Of a stretch of 64,000 bases of DNA, positions 1 to 11,731 are shown piece by piece. A model generated the notes under the pieces. The model ran no database searches. It was not told the origin of the DNA and was given only the letters and a program-made list of their open reading frames with translations. The stretch is from assembly GCF_031143425.1 (NCBI RefSeq), contig NC_090438.1, positions 772,593,138 through 772,657,137 of the forward strand, in the 5' to 3' direction. A program made the position numbers and the translations under genes. Source of the stretch: Pleurodeles waltl (lineage: Eukaryota; Chordata; Amphibia; Caudata; Salamandridae). The first letter of the stretch is position 1, and each line of letters begins with the position of its first letter.

Positions 1-485
1 ACTGTTTATATGTCTCTAGTCTAAGACTATTCTATATGAATGGTCCGGTTTAGGTACGGGGAACAATGGATTGTTCATTGGTGAGACACAGGATACAATT
101 ATACCCTGGTACTCTAGCTGTGTGAGGATTTCCTTCCCTCACAGGTGCTCTAGCTTCATGCTCTATTGGATATTGGGGATGAGGTTGGGGTTGGGATTTA
201 ATTGATATTTTATGGTAGGGGGAATCTTTATCCCATCTTACATGGTTGCGATATAACGCGGGTGCCTGCGCCTTTGCCCAATCAATGATATCAACCTCAC
301 TGAGCTCTCTGGGAACAAGGGGTGAGAAAGATGGTTCAATTACCTCTTACCCATCTGGGAGATTATGGACAAGTTCTAGTGGCCAATCTTTTTCAGCCAG
401 TTAGATATCATAGATGGTGGTAACGCAATCCCAAAAGATGGCGTCTATTGTGTGCTCGATGTCTCCTTCGAATTGTAATTTTAGT
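1..485 (-). pseudogene. ERV pol fragment: protease end and RT N-terminus
   Basis: Minus-strand translation from 485 downward gives a mostly open frame with a few stops. It contains a segment QYPIEHEARAPVRE followed by a short stretch ending in a degraded 'SPMN.P'-type motif. This is the usual start of a retroviral RT fingers domain, in which a YPI..EA segment precedes the Q-G-I-(I/V)-x-SP-x-N-x-P motif. The RT active site would lie beyond the left edge and cannot be assessed. At least two in-frame stops and a frame slip near the SPxN motif show it is dead. Family within the ERVs is not resolved. Confidence 0.5.
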
Positions 486-489
486 TTAA

Positions 490-1101
490 CCCCTTCCCTG
501 CCAGGCCTTTTCCCCTCAGGTGCCAGGCCTTTTTTTGGCTATTTGGGGTAGTTTGCGCTTAGGCCCTCATAACGTTTTTTCCACATAAGCTACCCTCGCC
601 AAATTTGCGTCCTTTTTTTCCCAACATCCTAGGGATTCTAGAGGTACCCAGAGTTTGTGGGTTCCCCTGAAGGAGACCAAGACATTAGCCAAAATACAGC
701 AAGAATGTTGGTTTTTTTCCCCAAAAAAATTGAAAAAAAGGGCTGCAGAAGGCTTGTAGTTTTGTCCCTGAAAATGGCACCAACAAAGGGTTTGCAGTGC
801 TAAAAATCGCCATCTTCTCAGCTTTCAGGAACAGGCTGACTTGAATCAGAAAACCACATTTTTCAACCCCATTTTTTAAATAATTTTTGTGTGTGCTTTT
901 AGCGTCCTTCCAGTTAGTGACAGAAATAGGTGTGAAACCAGTGCTTGATCCCGGAAAGCTAAACATTTCTGAAAAGTAGACAAAATTCTGAATTCACCAA
1001 GATGTTTTGTGTGTGGGGGAAGAGCTGAAAGACTGTTACCCCCCTCAGTTGGGGTGGGGGCATAACCATGCCCATACTGGTCGATAGCCACCACCCCACA
1101 A

Positions 1102-1132
<31 letters not shown>

Positions 1133-1498
1133 CCCTGGCATCTAGTCCATTTTCTGCCAAAGCATTTCTCTTCCGATCCGCGCTGGAAGCTCAGGGGCAG
1201 CCTTTGATGAGGTCAGCGAGCGATGGCACACTTAAGTCATCAAATGCCACGGGGGAGGTCCAGGGTGGGGTTGGGGTGGAAGGGGAAGCAATTCCCCTTC
1301 CATCCCTGCCTAGTGGAGGGGGGGCAGGGGTGGAAGGGAAAGCAATTCCCCTTCCACCCCAGCCTAGGGGAGGGGAGTGCTTGGCCATCGGGGGGAGCGC
1401 TAGCCCCGAGGGCCCATAGCAGGATGTAACGGTTAAGTCATCAGCACCCGAGAGGTGCAATTGAGGACGTAACCGTTACGTCCTGGGCACCCAAGGGG
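490..1498. mobile_element. piggyBac-like non-autonomous DNA transposon (MITE)
   Basis: The ends form an imperfect terminal inverted repeat: CCCCTTCCCTGCCAGG at 490-505, and CCTGGGCACCCAAGGGG at 1482-1498, whose complement begins CCCCTTGGGTGCC. They are flanked by TTAA (486-489) and TTAT (1499-1502). A TTAA target is typical of piggyBac, but here the right copy is imperfect. The element interrupts the minus-strand retroviral pol frame. Inside are poly-T at about 1101-1128, two related hairpins of the type GGAAGGGGAA..TTCCCCTTCC (about 1279-1345), and a perfect 21-bp palindrome at 1464-1484. No transposase is present. I recognise the internal sequence as a common salamander repeat from memory only. 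Confidence 0.5.
1464..1484. repeat. Perfect 21-bp palindrome inside the MITE
   Basis: AGGACGTAAC, one central C, then GTTACGTCCT: ten-base arms, perfectly complementary. It lies just inside the right terminal repeat of the MITE and could be a transposase-binding or hairpin feature. Function is unknown. Confidence 0.8.
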
Positions 1499-1502
1499 TT
1501 AT

Positions 1503-1700
1503 TCAGCCTATCGGGTGTGAAGACGCACATGTCCTCAGTCTCGACTTGTATGAAATCATCAGTTGGTTTTACCTCCAGATGCTCTTGAAGATTCCAGTGA
1601 ACTGTGTTCTTCAGTAAAGCTCTCATCCTGAGTGGCATTTCGTATAGAAATAGCTGCCACTTTTTCTTTTTGAATTGAGGATTTTGTTGGGGAAGTTTCT
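1503..1700 (-). pseudogene. ERV protease/pol linker remnant
   Basis: A minus-strand open stretch starting near 1638 and continuing to the MITE boundary contains MPLRMRALLKNTVHW and then VKPTDDFIQVETED. It lies directly upstream, in minus-strand sense, of the RT fragment once the MITE is discounted, so it probably encodes the region between protease and RT. I see no DTG/DSG protease active site. Assignment rests on position and on both flanks being open in the same direction. Confidence 0.35.
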
Positions 1701-1839
1701 TTTATTTCTTAACAGAAACTGTGACACGTTTCTCAGTTTCATGTACTCTGTTCACTGCTCTGACTGCCCACTTCCCTCACTGCATTTATCCGGTGAGTCC
1801 TGAAAGGAACGAGATTGGCGTGCATCAGTATATTGCTAT

Positions 1840-2660
1840 CTACCAGGTGTTTTTTGAAATTATCTCTATTTCTAAGAATATTGCGATTTTGTGGGTTCTC
1901 CGAATACAGAGATTCTCCCTTCTCTTCTTTAGGTGTTTTTCTTTTTTTTTATTCCAGCATTTTTTAGAACCCTCAGGTGCTTGCTTAGTAGAATCCTTAT
2001 TGGATTTACCCTGTAATTCTGGTTTAATAGGTCTGGATCCCAGACATCTCAACCAATACTAGAGTAGGCCTTGGCATAATCTTTGGCAGCTCACGTTCTT
2101 GATCCTGTACAGGAATGTCCTGCAGCCGCATGTGCACTGCTATTGCATCTGCTCCCCTTTTAAGGTTACTTAATATTATTGAGGTGACGGTGCAAAATTG
2201 CCCATTAATTGCATCCCCAAATCCAGGGCTGGGGTAGCCAGGTATTCATCCTGTATTTGTTTTAACACTTCCAGAAGATTGGAAAGTGTTGGTGTACCGT
2301 GTGCGTTGGTATAGAGGGTGGTAAATACTGTGCCCCATGTGTTACAGTTTCTACTGTGGGAACCACCCCAAATGGCAAGCACATAGTGAGTATTTTATGT
2401 TTATCGTGAGTTCCCGTATGGGGAAAAACTGCTTCCAGCACATTTATTTTTTTAGCTAACCAAAACGGAATCTCCTCCTGTTTGTGGGCAGTCACAGGGT
2501 TAATGTCTGGTGTGAATGCACGTTGTTGCGCTGGGGCTGCATTTACTGGGTTAGTATTTAATGTTTGCATTGCAATCTGTACTAACAGTCTGTATATTGC
2601 TGTAAGCTCAAAGTACAAGGGGTGAAGCTCAGCTACCGCCCAGGTGGCTGCATCAGGATG
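1840..2660 (-). pseudogene. ERV gag remnant
   Basis: Two minus-strand frames overlap and continue one another. One (2618-2262) contains LHPLYFELTAIYRL-type sequence and an FWLAKKINVLEAVFP segment; the other (2382-2176) contains LLEVLKQIQDEYLATPALD. A basic, lysine-rich tail follows in 2052-1840. The pattern (hydrophobic helical capsid-like segments, then a basic C-terminus, upstream of pol) fits a retroviral Gag. A frame change near 2300 and several stops disrupt it. No zinc knuckle is visible. Host Gag-derived genes are a possible alternative but less likely given the decay. Confidence 0.4.
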
Positions 2661-3058
2661 CGCTGTATATGAGGCCTATAAAGGACAGGTAGGACCATCA
2701 TTGCTCGGGGGATCTTACCTAACATGTAGTATTGTGTGTGGTAGGGCGCCATCATGCCAGTTATTGTGGTCTTGAAAAGATAGAGGTATCTCTAAGTATT
2801 CATATGATCTGTATTGTGCAGGTATGTTAGCAGGTGTGTAATGATGAAATGTATGTGTGTTCCCATCGACTCCTGGAAAAGTGACCTAAGAGTAGAATGT
2901 TTCCTATAGGCTGGATGAGCCTCAACTAAAAATGTTACAGGACTCCCCTGGGCCATTAGCTAACAAATGAGCAGAGAGGGGAGAGGTCGCAGGTTTACTG
3001 CAATTACTACCAGTTGTGGGTTCACCATGGTGGATTTATGGCTTCAGGGGACACCAAA

Positions 3059-3972
3059 TGAGGGTTAATCCTTTTAGGGTTGAAGCTTCAACAACCTACA
3101 GCATTGGATAGGTACCACCTATCTAGCTGAGGAGGAAACTCTTGATACCACGGACATCTTTGTCTATAGTATTGAGGTGCCTTTAGCACGTAGTGACAGA
3201 CATTCAGGAGGATCTGAAAATTAGTGCCTGCCCAAACGTTGGCATCGCCATGGCGCATTGGCTCTCCTTCTCCAAATGAGACTGCTGGATTTGGGCAGCA
3301 GCATCACCTGAATTGTGGGGAACTGAGTCCAATCCCACACATGTGCCAACTATTGGCCTATTCCGTTTTCGGCCAGCTAACATCGCTTCATCTCCACCCA
3401 AGAGCAGGGATGATTTGTGGCAACTGGGCGCATGACGTAATGACTTCTCAGGGAAATCGGGGTGAATCAGATCTCATCCTTTTCTCTCAGTTACATTAGT
3501 CTCACACATGCAAAAACAAACAGAGGCAGAAAATGGTTCAATAAGATTTTATTGAATCATCTGATCTTAGATAACATGGCATGAAATGCAATAATTCAAA
3601 TGATGAAACATAATAGAAGCAAAAGGGTGACAAGAAAAGTGAAACACGAGAAAAGTCCCACTGCACTGTCACTATGAGTAACATATGTGATTCCTACCTA
3701 AGCTATGTTAGAGCAGAGCATGATAAGCCCTAATCCGCCCTTCAGGATTTCCCCTTGGAAGACATCATTCCCATGCCTGAGCAAGGAAGCCTGTTGTCTA
3801 TAGAGATACCAACCCCATGTAGGCCAGAGAACCAGTAGTCTCAGCAAGCAGCTGTAGAAAAGTCAGTCAGCATTTTATCGTGATCATCTGGCTGGAATCT
3901 CCATCTAACGTGCATGGGACAGACAAGTGTTTTTATAATAAAACAGGTGATGTTCAGAGAAGATGTCCCTAC
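3059..3972 (-). repeat. Probable LTR of the minus-strand ERV
   Basis: Read on the minus strand, the segment begins TGTAGGGACATC at 3972 and ends ..CCCTCA at 3059. It has an AATAAAA polyadenylation-type signal about 420 bases in (near 3550). The next bases in minus sense are TT and then TGGTGTCCCCTGAAGCC, a TGG start as expected for a tRNA primer site. No second copy is available for comparison, so both ends are inferred. Confidence 0.4.
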
Positions 3973-4989
3973 ATAGGATGTGTGTGTTTCTTTGAACGTT
4001 AGAGACGCAATGTACCACTTGGGCCGGCAACCCTATCTCACTGCAGCCTTGAGGAAAGCACAAAGTGAAAAGAATGTCTTGCTAAGAAACCATGTTTTCC
4101 TGGCGAAAGAACAACTAGATAAGGAAAATGAAATAACACCACAAATGTGGCAAGTTCTGAAATAATAAAAATGTAGCATAATAAATTGTTACTAGGCTAA
4201 ATGGCACAAGCAGCAGGCCTACTTGCTAAAATAATGTGCCCAGAAACAGCACTAAAATGGCTATACAACACCGGCACCTTGATCACAGGTGAAAGTCCCT
4301 CCTTTCTTCAACATAGTGAAAGTGAGCACTCAGCCCACTCCATAAACACTACAAAAGGACTAGCATGAGGTCATGTAATGATGGCCATCTTATGCTGTTA
4401 CCTGAAAATACATACTTTCTCAAACAGATGAAATCACTAATCAGTCTGGCTGAGGCCAAATGTAAGTGTATCAACATGATGTCCTCATACATATCCATGT
4501 AATTGGGGCATATTCTATTAACCATATTAATTTCCAAATGTAGCATGACAAATTTAACATATCTATAACCTGTAGTATTCCCCATATACCACCATATTGA
4601 AGAATATCCCATGCAAGACTACTCGTTGAGTGTCTTCTAGTACACAGACCCCATTATGCCCAAGTAGGCAAATGTACTCACTTATATAAAACGCCAACAT
4701 CACAGTGTAAACACTAAGCATGTAAAAAAAAAAACAAAAAAAAACATTTTAAGTTCATAGCTTAGTGACCGGACACCACACTTGCATTCTGTAGTCCTGA
4801 AAGAAAAAAAAGGGACGAAAACACAATTAAAAATGAATCCTTGTGACAAGAAAAAATTAAGGAAGAGACCCAACAACGTTACAAAACACTAAAAACTATT
4901 GTATACTCCTAGTTGAAAGCCGAATAACCTGGTTCTCAGTGTCGTACGGAAAAAAAATCTTACAATGTACTCAGATCCCAGATTAGGTA
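3973..4989. other. Anonymous sequence, no supported gene
   Basis: AT-rich DNA with scattered short open frames lacking recognisable motifs. A-rich runs lie near 4722-4745. I see no promoter, RNA gene or clear transposon end. Confidence 0.5.
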
Positions 4990-5290
4990 CTCCCTCCTCA
5001 TCCCATATGGTTATGTAACTCCTCCGTGTTCATCCCATTCAGTATCTTAGTATTCATTTTCAGTATGTATCTGGACTCCAGTTGTCTTAGTCTGCATTCT
5101 CTGTCACCGCCCCTCTTCTGCACAACCACCCTATCAATCACATAGAAGCTCAACTTCGTAATGTCCCTATTAAGTAGTTCATCAAAGTGAATTTCAATGG
5201 AGTACTGTTGGTTCACATGTCTGATGGCCCTCATATGTTGAAAGATAGATAGGCTGGATCAGACCTTGTCATTGAGTGGTCTGCTCAGCT
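4990..5290 (-). pseudogene. Penelope-like retroelement C-terminus (GIY-YIG region remnant)
   Basis: A minus-strand frame reads RIREHI-like sequence (MRAIRHVNQQYSIEIHFDEL), then LSFYVIDRVV, KRGGDRECRLRQLESRYI and a degraded P-x-GLN-like ending (LNGMNTEELHNHMG). The order 'E/H..I.., F..IE.V, RGGD...L...E..WI..L.T..P.GLN' is what I know from the C-terminal GIY-YIG nuclease region of Penelope-like elements. RT motifs are not found next to it, so only a 3' fragment seems to remain. Confidence is moderate because the region is short and GIY and YIG themselves are not visible. Confidence 0.5.
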
Positions 5291-5299
5291 GGCATCATT

Positions 5300-6390
5300 C
5301 ATATTTTGCTTCTGCCCACCACAGCATACAAATGGGACAGTCAGTCTGTTGTAGGGCGAGCAAGTGCATCACAAAAAGAAGTGCATTCAGTTTCTAAGGC
5401 TGAGGGTTAAACTCTTACTTTGCCAGTGCTTTATTGCTTGTATTCTTTATCCATTTTAATTTTTCAAGTTATTCGTCTGCACTTTTATTTGTGAAAATAC
5501 CAATCATACTTTCCTGTGATGTGATTTAAAACTAAATAAGGGTTCTGTACCTGTTCTAAATACACCTGCCTGTTAGGATGCACCTGAACTGTGCTTTTTA
5601 ATTATATATTAAATTATAAGCCGTACTTAATTATTTTTTTTAAACTAATGTGTTTATTCCACGCATGTATCTACCCCAATTGGGTAACTGTATACTTTAT
5701 TCTTTTTTTATTTATATTTTTTGTGGCATTTGCTTGCAATATTAAATAAAGAACCATTACATTTGCTTTCCAAGGCCAGATTTAGCAAGTGCTTGTTAGT
5801 CTTTAAAACCGCTCTGCAGGAAAACTTTACAGTAAGCCGGCATAGATAGCTGCAGTTCTAGTGTATTATTCCCTGGAAGCATATATTTCTGCATCTGTAT
5901 GGTTTGCACCAGCTTTTTTTGTGTGTGTGCGTTTTTTTTTTTTTACAGAAAAAAACAAAGGTTACAAGGACGCTATAATTAAGCTCACGTTTTACCCACA
6001 CAAAACAATAGAAGTTCAGCAGTTATAGCTATACTTATGTAAAGAAATATAACTCGTGGCCTAAAGAATCAACAGCATGATTTATAGTTTTTTTCAAATA
6101 AGTAGAACTATAAGTATATCTATATAAATATACTATTCTTGTTTTTAACATAAAGTAATATATAATTACTATACGTTCATACAATCAACATCCACCCCCC
6201 CAATTCCCCCCTTGCATCCACCGAACATCTTTGGCTGTGCACACTGGGTTAGGCTGTGCTTTTTTTCTTTGTTTTTCAATTGTGCCCCAGATCCATGAAT
6301 TCTTCACGAAGTTAATCAAGAGGATGCAATGAGCCCTGTGGTGGATCTGCATGTTGCCCCAAAAAAATATTTTTGGGAGTTTGTTGCCCT
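5300..6390. other. AT-rich anonymous sequence
   Basis: Long T and A runs (for example near 5930-5945) and AT-rich blocks around 6060-6180. No coding segment or repeat family is recognised. Confidence 0.5.
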
Positions 6391-6393
6391 TGA

Positions 6394-7130
6394 GTGGTCA
6401 CTCAGAGACCGTCCCATATGCCCTATGGGGTTAGGATAACCCTATCTAGCCCCCACTTCCCCCGCCAACTGAGAAACAAAATGGCAGCCGCAAGTTTTCT
6501 CTCAGGTTGCACCCAGCCAATCAGGGCCTTCCTGTTCGCCCAGATAAACAGATTCCCCTGCGGATGGATCCACGTCTCTCAATACTATATTTTTCGTTCC
6601 GTAAAAACTATGAAATTCTGAACACATTTACCTCAAATAACAAAAAAGCACAATCTGCAGTCCAAGATCTAGCTTTCTTCCGAATTTCGTGTAATTCTGT
6701 TCAACGGTTTAGGCTGTTGCTGCATCTCAAACTTGCAAAATCCTCATAGACATTGCATGGGGAAAAAGCATTTTGGTACCACCTCCCCTTTCTTTCGGCC
6801 ACACTTGACGAATCACCCGAACACTTTCCAGACAACAGCTGAACTAACATGCATATTGATTGTGAAAAGTTGGTCCAAACTATAACTACCTACTGGCTAT
6901 TGCCAGTAGGTTTAAAAAAAAAAAAAAAAAGATTTATATACTCTTGTCCTAAGGGAACTACAACTCGCGCCCCCGCCATGCAGTTTTTTATGAGTATTTT
7001 TTACAGCAAATGTTACAGTGATATTATCAAAAATGTCATGAGTGCTGTCATTTCGGGGGTAATTAGCAATCCATGTCAAAGGCGCGAGTTATAGTTACTT
7101 GAAATAACTCTAACAAGTGAATTTCTATGG
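6394..7130. repeat. Unclassified interspersed repeat region with a hairpin
   Basis: The segment combines a G/C-balanced stretch (6394-6840), an A-run at about 6912-6929, and two inverted phrases of the type 'aactaYaactcgcgcc' (near 6957-6975 and 7082-7095). These suggest the ends of a small transposon. A perfect hairpin CCTACTGGC-TATT-GCCAGTAGG lies at 6889-6910. Class and exact ends are not established. Confidence 0.35.
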
Positions 7131-7234
7131 TTTTGTATGTTTAAAATGTGAGCCTAACTATAACATCTCTGTAACATTTAGTTTTGTGAGTGAATTTCGT
7201 TTTTTTTTTTTTTTTTTTTAATTTCTTTTTTTTT

Positions 7235-7640
7235 ACGCTGAACATAGCAACGCGCAAGCGCTGCTTTTTTGCCTATTGTAATCTATTCCGTGGGCTTTAA
7301 CCATGCCCACCTTACGTCCATCACTTTCATTCATTGATGGGAATGCCATTCAAAAATCCTTTGATCTCATTATAAATGGTTTACGTTTGTCCCGCCGTGG
7401 GGCTGTTTTGTTATGCCTTGCTGACTGACCATTTTGCATGGATTATTGCAAGATTTCTGATATACTTTAGTGTGGGCGCACTTTTTTTTCTCTTTTGTGT
7501 CTCGTCTTCGCACTCCATAGCGCTTTCAAGTGTCATACAGCGCAAACACATCCGGCGGTATTGGAGTGATTTGCATGACTACCAGTTACATCACTTTGTT
7601 CGGACTGTTACAGAATCGGAGTCATTTCAAACTGCAGCCA
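7235..7640 (-). repeat. Possible reverse copy of the 60355-60985 repeat family
   Basis: The phrase GGGCTTTAACCATGCCCA near 7293 and the following sequence ('ttcattgatggg..gccattcaaaaatcc', then 'tgtgggcgcact') resemble, in order, the complement of 60900-60760. Similarity is partial and judged by eye. Confidence 0.35.
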
Positions 7641-7799
7641 TTTCACACACAAAAAAAATTTGTAGAATTCCTCTATGCGGCTATCCCGGCACAGCAGGAG
7701 AGCTGATACTACAATATTCACTGCACGCTGGGGAACTCGACCCTTAATGGTTTGCGGGTCATTTCTTTTACAGATGTGTACAGTGAAATGTGTACAGTG

Positions 7800-8890
7800 A
7801 GCGCAGCGGGGGGTTTGTTCATGGACATCGTTATTTTTATCGGCCTCTAGGCACATGTACCTTACTGGACGAAGGAACCATATGTGCGTCACTGGTCCTA
7901 ATTCCGCAAACAGCTGAGGAACTGTCTGCAGGCGCAGTCTAACTTGTTTTACTTGATCTCCGTAAATATGTACTTTGAGTGCCACACAGTACTATAGCTT
8001 GGTCCCTCGTAACGCTGACTCCTTTTTTTCTGGACTGAACGTGCCGTAGACATTGCAGAGGAGCTGTGTGTGTGTGTGTATCAGCTGGACCAAGAGTTTT
8101 GAGTTTCCTGTAATACGTATAGTGAGTCTGTTGAGGGAGGGCTTAAGCGCTTATCATTTCTGGTGGGCTGCTGTGCGGACAGTCTTCCATAAATCCATAT
8201 GCCCTTCCGCCCAGAAACCTCCAGGAAAATAATAAGCCCTCTAGATCTCAGTACAGTTGTGGGCACCACTGCACGAAAGGTTTGACTGTGACATTGTGGG
8301 AAGTGGGCGGAGGGAGCCTTCTCACTCCCGGGCACCCTCTTTAGAGTGCAGCTTTTGTCATGGAAAAAGGTACAGTGATTTCAAACTCACTCCCCTTCTC
8401 CTCAACCCAAGGCCCTGCTGATTTGCTCTCAACTGCTACCCTCTCTTTCTTCAACTCTTCCCGCCGCCCCCTTTCCTTGCAATCATAAGCTAAGCGTTTT
8501 TATCTCAGTCTAGTGATTTATTATTATTTTTTAAGAGGTTGACACCTTTGAAAGAAGTTCGTATGTTTATTAAGTTACATTACATTGATTACGAGTTTGC
8601 AAGTGTATTTATAAATTTAACAAGTGAGGCATCTTAAAACGTTTTTAGACTGATGTACACGTAGAATAAAACAAATTGGGAGAATGCTGCATACGTGAAC
8701 CTCGCAGGGCTCACAAAAACGCCCTTCTGTTGACAGTCAGTGCACCATGCCTCAACAAATGGTAGACTGAACACACACCCAGCAGCACGCCACAGCTAAA
8801 GGGATACCGTGGGCCTTAATAGAGCACCACAATTGAAATTACCTTACGTTTAAAAAAAAAAAAAAAAAGCAAGGATTACGGAAATAGAAT
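7800..8890. other. No supported gene
   Basis: Contains a short (GT)n tract near 8066-8080 and an A-run at about 8851-8868. Open frames here show no recognised motif. Confidence 0.45.
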
Positions 8891-8895
8891 CAAAA

Positions 8896-9015
8896 ACAAG
8901 CATTTGCAATGCAATAGGTCTCGCATTTGCTTGAGTTACAGCTATTGGTGTTGTAAATTCATAACATGACTTTTCTTGCCACATAAATTGGTCAACCCTG
9001 CCTCATAATTTGGTA
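8896..9015 (+). repeat. Partial copy of an interspersed repeat shared with 60358-60480
   Basis: AACAAGCATTTGCAATG, then 'ggtctcgcatttgcttgagtta', 'gctattggtgttgtaaa' and 'acttttcttgccacataaa' occur here in the same order as at 60360-60452, with few mismatches. Two dispersed copies in one window show an abundant family. Only the beginning of the unit is present here. Confidence 0.65.
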
Positions 9016-9019
9016 TTTT

Positions 9020-10520
9020 CCTGCCACATAATTCCAGTGGCCCTGCATGTAACTAAAGCACTTCCATTTACCTTCTTCCTCTATCCGATCAGTGCAGTGT
9101 TTAAAGAGGACTTCCTCTTGTTTAATCAAGGGCACCTGTACAACTCTCTTGGGTTGGAGTTTCTGGGGAGATGTTGCTGTGTGTGTTTTGTGACTGAATT
9201 TAGTGTTCTCTGGGGCTTTGCCGTTTGCCTCGTTCCAAGTGCTTTAATCGCCAGTTAATTGTATGTACATGTTTTCCTAGATTTGTGTTCAGAGGTGCAC
9301 TGTAATGTCTGCTGTTAGAGGTAATTGAGATTACTATACATTACTCCAACCACTTCTGCACACGGCCTTTGGCTGTCCGCTGCGGCGGTTGGCCAAAAGC
9401 TTGTCCTTCAGCCAGGCCCTGCAGCAGCCCCCCTTGTAACCACCCAAGGCCGTGCACGGCAGGGGTTGGCTGCAGGTCCTGCCCTGTAACAAGTCCCAAC
9501 GATATTCCCCCTATAACCACCCCACCCTACCCTGCGCCATGCATGGCCAAACGCTGTGCACAGTAGAGATTGTCCCCAGGGCCTGACCTGCGACCAGGTC
9601 CTGTGGCCATCCCACTATATCCACACCAATCCTGCTTCACGCACCTGAATGTAATGTTACCGTGTGACAAGTACTGTGCTGAACGCAGACCCTGAACCAA
9701 CAAATTAGACATATATTTAAATTGAGGCATAATCATACTGGTTGCAAAGTAACATACATTGGCTCACATACTTTCTAATAAAGATTGCTAGAGTTCACAA
9801 AACACCTTGTTGATAAAACCTGCAGGTACTACTGGCTTCCTCTATAACCAAATAATAGGATGTGCAGCCTCAGTTGTATCTCTTGTTTGGAAGCCTAAGA
9901 CGTTCAGTAAGATACAGATGCTGAAATCCTAAATCAATAAGTTGCTTTCTAGTCCAAATCAAACGAGTCCATCAACATAATTCTCAAACAATTCTTGTGG
10001 GAGGTTGGGAACTCCAACAAAGCCCTCTTGGGAAGTAAAATTTGCTCACTTCGTGCAGATCACCAGATGTCGCTATTGGAGATGAGGGTAATGTTAATAG
10101 AATTGAATTACAATTCCATAAACATTTCAAAGAAACTTGACTATCTGGACCAAAGAGCAGAAAATATGCTGCTTAAACTACCTAAATATAATCGGAGTCT
10201 GATGGAAGACGAGTACTGTATAAATTTGATGAAAATATCTTCAGGAAGCCCGAATAATGATAAAATAGTACAAGGTAATGAGCTGTTGCTGAAACAGTGT
10301 AATCATTAATGGATTGCCTAAGTCCATGACAACTGTGAACAAGGAATGATTCAAAGAACAGCGTTAAAGAGAAGTGATTGATGAACCCCCTTCTTTGCTA
10401 CATAGACCGTGACCTTGTGTAAGAAATGCAAGTGAAAAGGCATCATGCAGAGAATGATTACTGCAAATTGATGCAGTTTGAATGCTTGCAGAAGGTCTCT
10501 CTCATCCAAGTGTGAGAATT
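9020..10520. other. No supported gene; one undecided open frame
   Basis: A 104-codon frame at 9995-10309 is rich in leucine, asparagine and lysine, with a possible coiled-coil stretch (MSLLEMRVMLIELNYNS..). It could be a fragment of a retroelement ORF1 or chance. No splice or promoter context supports it. The rest is anonymous. Confidence 0.3.
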
Positions 10521-10524
10521 GCAC

Positions 10525-11045
10525 ACTTTTGGCCTTATTACAAGGCTAGTGGTCCTAGGACTGCCAGCCTCGTGGTGGCGGTCAGACTGCCACACTTCAG
10601 GCAGTCCGACCGCCAAATTACAACCTTGGCGGGTGGACCCGCCTAAAGACTGCGATCCGCGTCAGAAACATCGTTCCCGAATTGGTGATGCCTGTCGAGG
10701 TTGTACTCAGCATGGGGACTCTGAACTCAGCACCACCTGGCTAATTACAACCCCACTTTCCGCCAGCCTTTTCATGGCTGGGACCCCACCATGAAAAGGC
10801 TGGCGGAAAGCCAGTCCCAGCACCGTCTGAAGGTGCACTGTCTGCTTTGCCTTAAAGGGTCGGAGTCCTATATTGTAGCACTGTTCCCTCTGGACTGACC
10901 CGCAGGATGAGTATTACAATATTCCCGCCAGTCAATCTGCCGGGAACATTGTAATATGCTTGTGAGGGACATCATCACCATGGCGGTGGTGTCCTCTCTG
11001 TGAGTTTGGCAGTCCCACAGTGGGGCCGCCTAACTCCTAATGAGG
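10525..11045. mobile_element. Palindromic non-autonomous DNA transposon (MITE)
   Basis: The ends are roughly complementary: 'TTTTGGCCTTATTACAAGG' near 10528 and 'CTCCTAATGAGGCCCTTTT' near 11033. The interior is rich in GGCGG/CCGCC phrases. It contains a perfect inverted repeat with 22-base arms at 10756-10777 and 10789-10810 (11-base loop). There is no transposase. Superfamily is not assigned; a clear target duplication was not found. Confidence 0.45.
10756..10810. repeat. Perfect 22-bp-arm hairpin
   Basis: Arm CTTTCCGCCAGCCTTTTCAT.. (10756-10777) is exactly complementary to 10789-10810, with an 11-base loop. Such perfect arms in a decayed neighbourhood suggest a recent or maintained palindrome. 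Confidence 0.85.
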
Positions 11046-11731
11046 CCCTTTTGTCTTTTTCCTGGGATATTCTTTCACATGTGGTTGTTCCCTTCTTGAA
11101 GGATGCATTTCTTTATCACATATTTTTCCACATTAGACTGTATCTTTGTCTCCAGGGTTGTTCGTTTTGTGCTTTATTCTACTAAGTTAACTGGATGATT
11201 CAATGTTTTTTTAACAGGATTGCTATTATCCAAGGGACTGATAACTCTGAACTGGTATATGCGCTGGTGGTCTGGCTCAGAGATCTGACTAAGTGGTTGG
11301 TATATGAGACAAACCTCCAGTTTACCCTACGTTGCATAGTACTCAAGCCGCCATCCTCTGATTTTCAGACCCTCACATACAGTATTGAACCAACAGTACA
11401 CTGCAATAGCATTATCCTTTGAAGTGTGTTCATTTTTTAATTGTGCAATTTAAATAATAAATTTGCGCTGACTATATTTGGGTACTTTGCCCTTGCCATA
11501 CCCAAGTTTAACTTTGTGATGCTTTCTGAAAATCCCGTTTACTCTTAGTAATCACCATAACCTCAGTTTTGTGTTGTTAATTGGATGTTGGTTCTAAATT
11601 ATCTTAGTATTTTATGTTGTATTACACTTTTACATCGTCTAGGCCTTAATCATACCAGTATGCAAGCATGTACAGGTACTAGGACCATAATAAAGGGATT
11701 ATGTACAGCTATATTGTGTTTTGTTTATTAG
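11046..11731. other. No supported gene; presumed intron of the host gene
   Basis: Short open frames without motifs. If the exon at 11732 is real, this is intronic sequence upstream of it. Confidence 0.35.

Larger units (their letters stand above)
1..3972 (-). mobile_element. Degenerate endogenous retrovirus, truncated by the window edge
   Basis: Read on the minus strand, the order is probable LTR (3972-3059), primer-binding-like site, gag remnant (about 2660-1840), protease/pol linker (1700-1503), a MITE insertion, then the start of reverse transcriptase (485-1), which runs off the window. That order is the normal retroviral one, which is why I group these pieces. All coding parts carry stops or frame changes. 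The other LTR lies outside the window, so the target duplication cannot be tested. The grouping is inference; the RT and Gag pieces are the strongest parts. Confidence 0.55.

Noticed and set aside
9995..10309. 104-codon frame as a host or LINE ORF1 gene
   Set aside because: Only weak coiled-coil character; no splice, promoter or family motif supports it.
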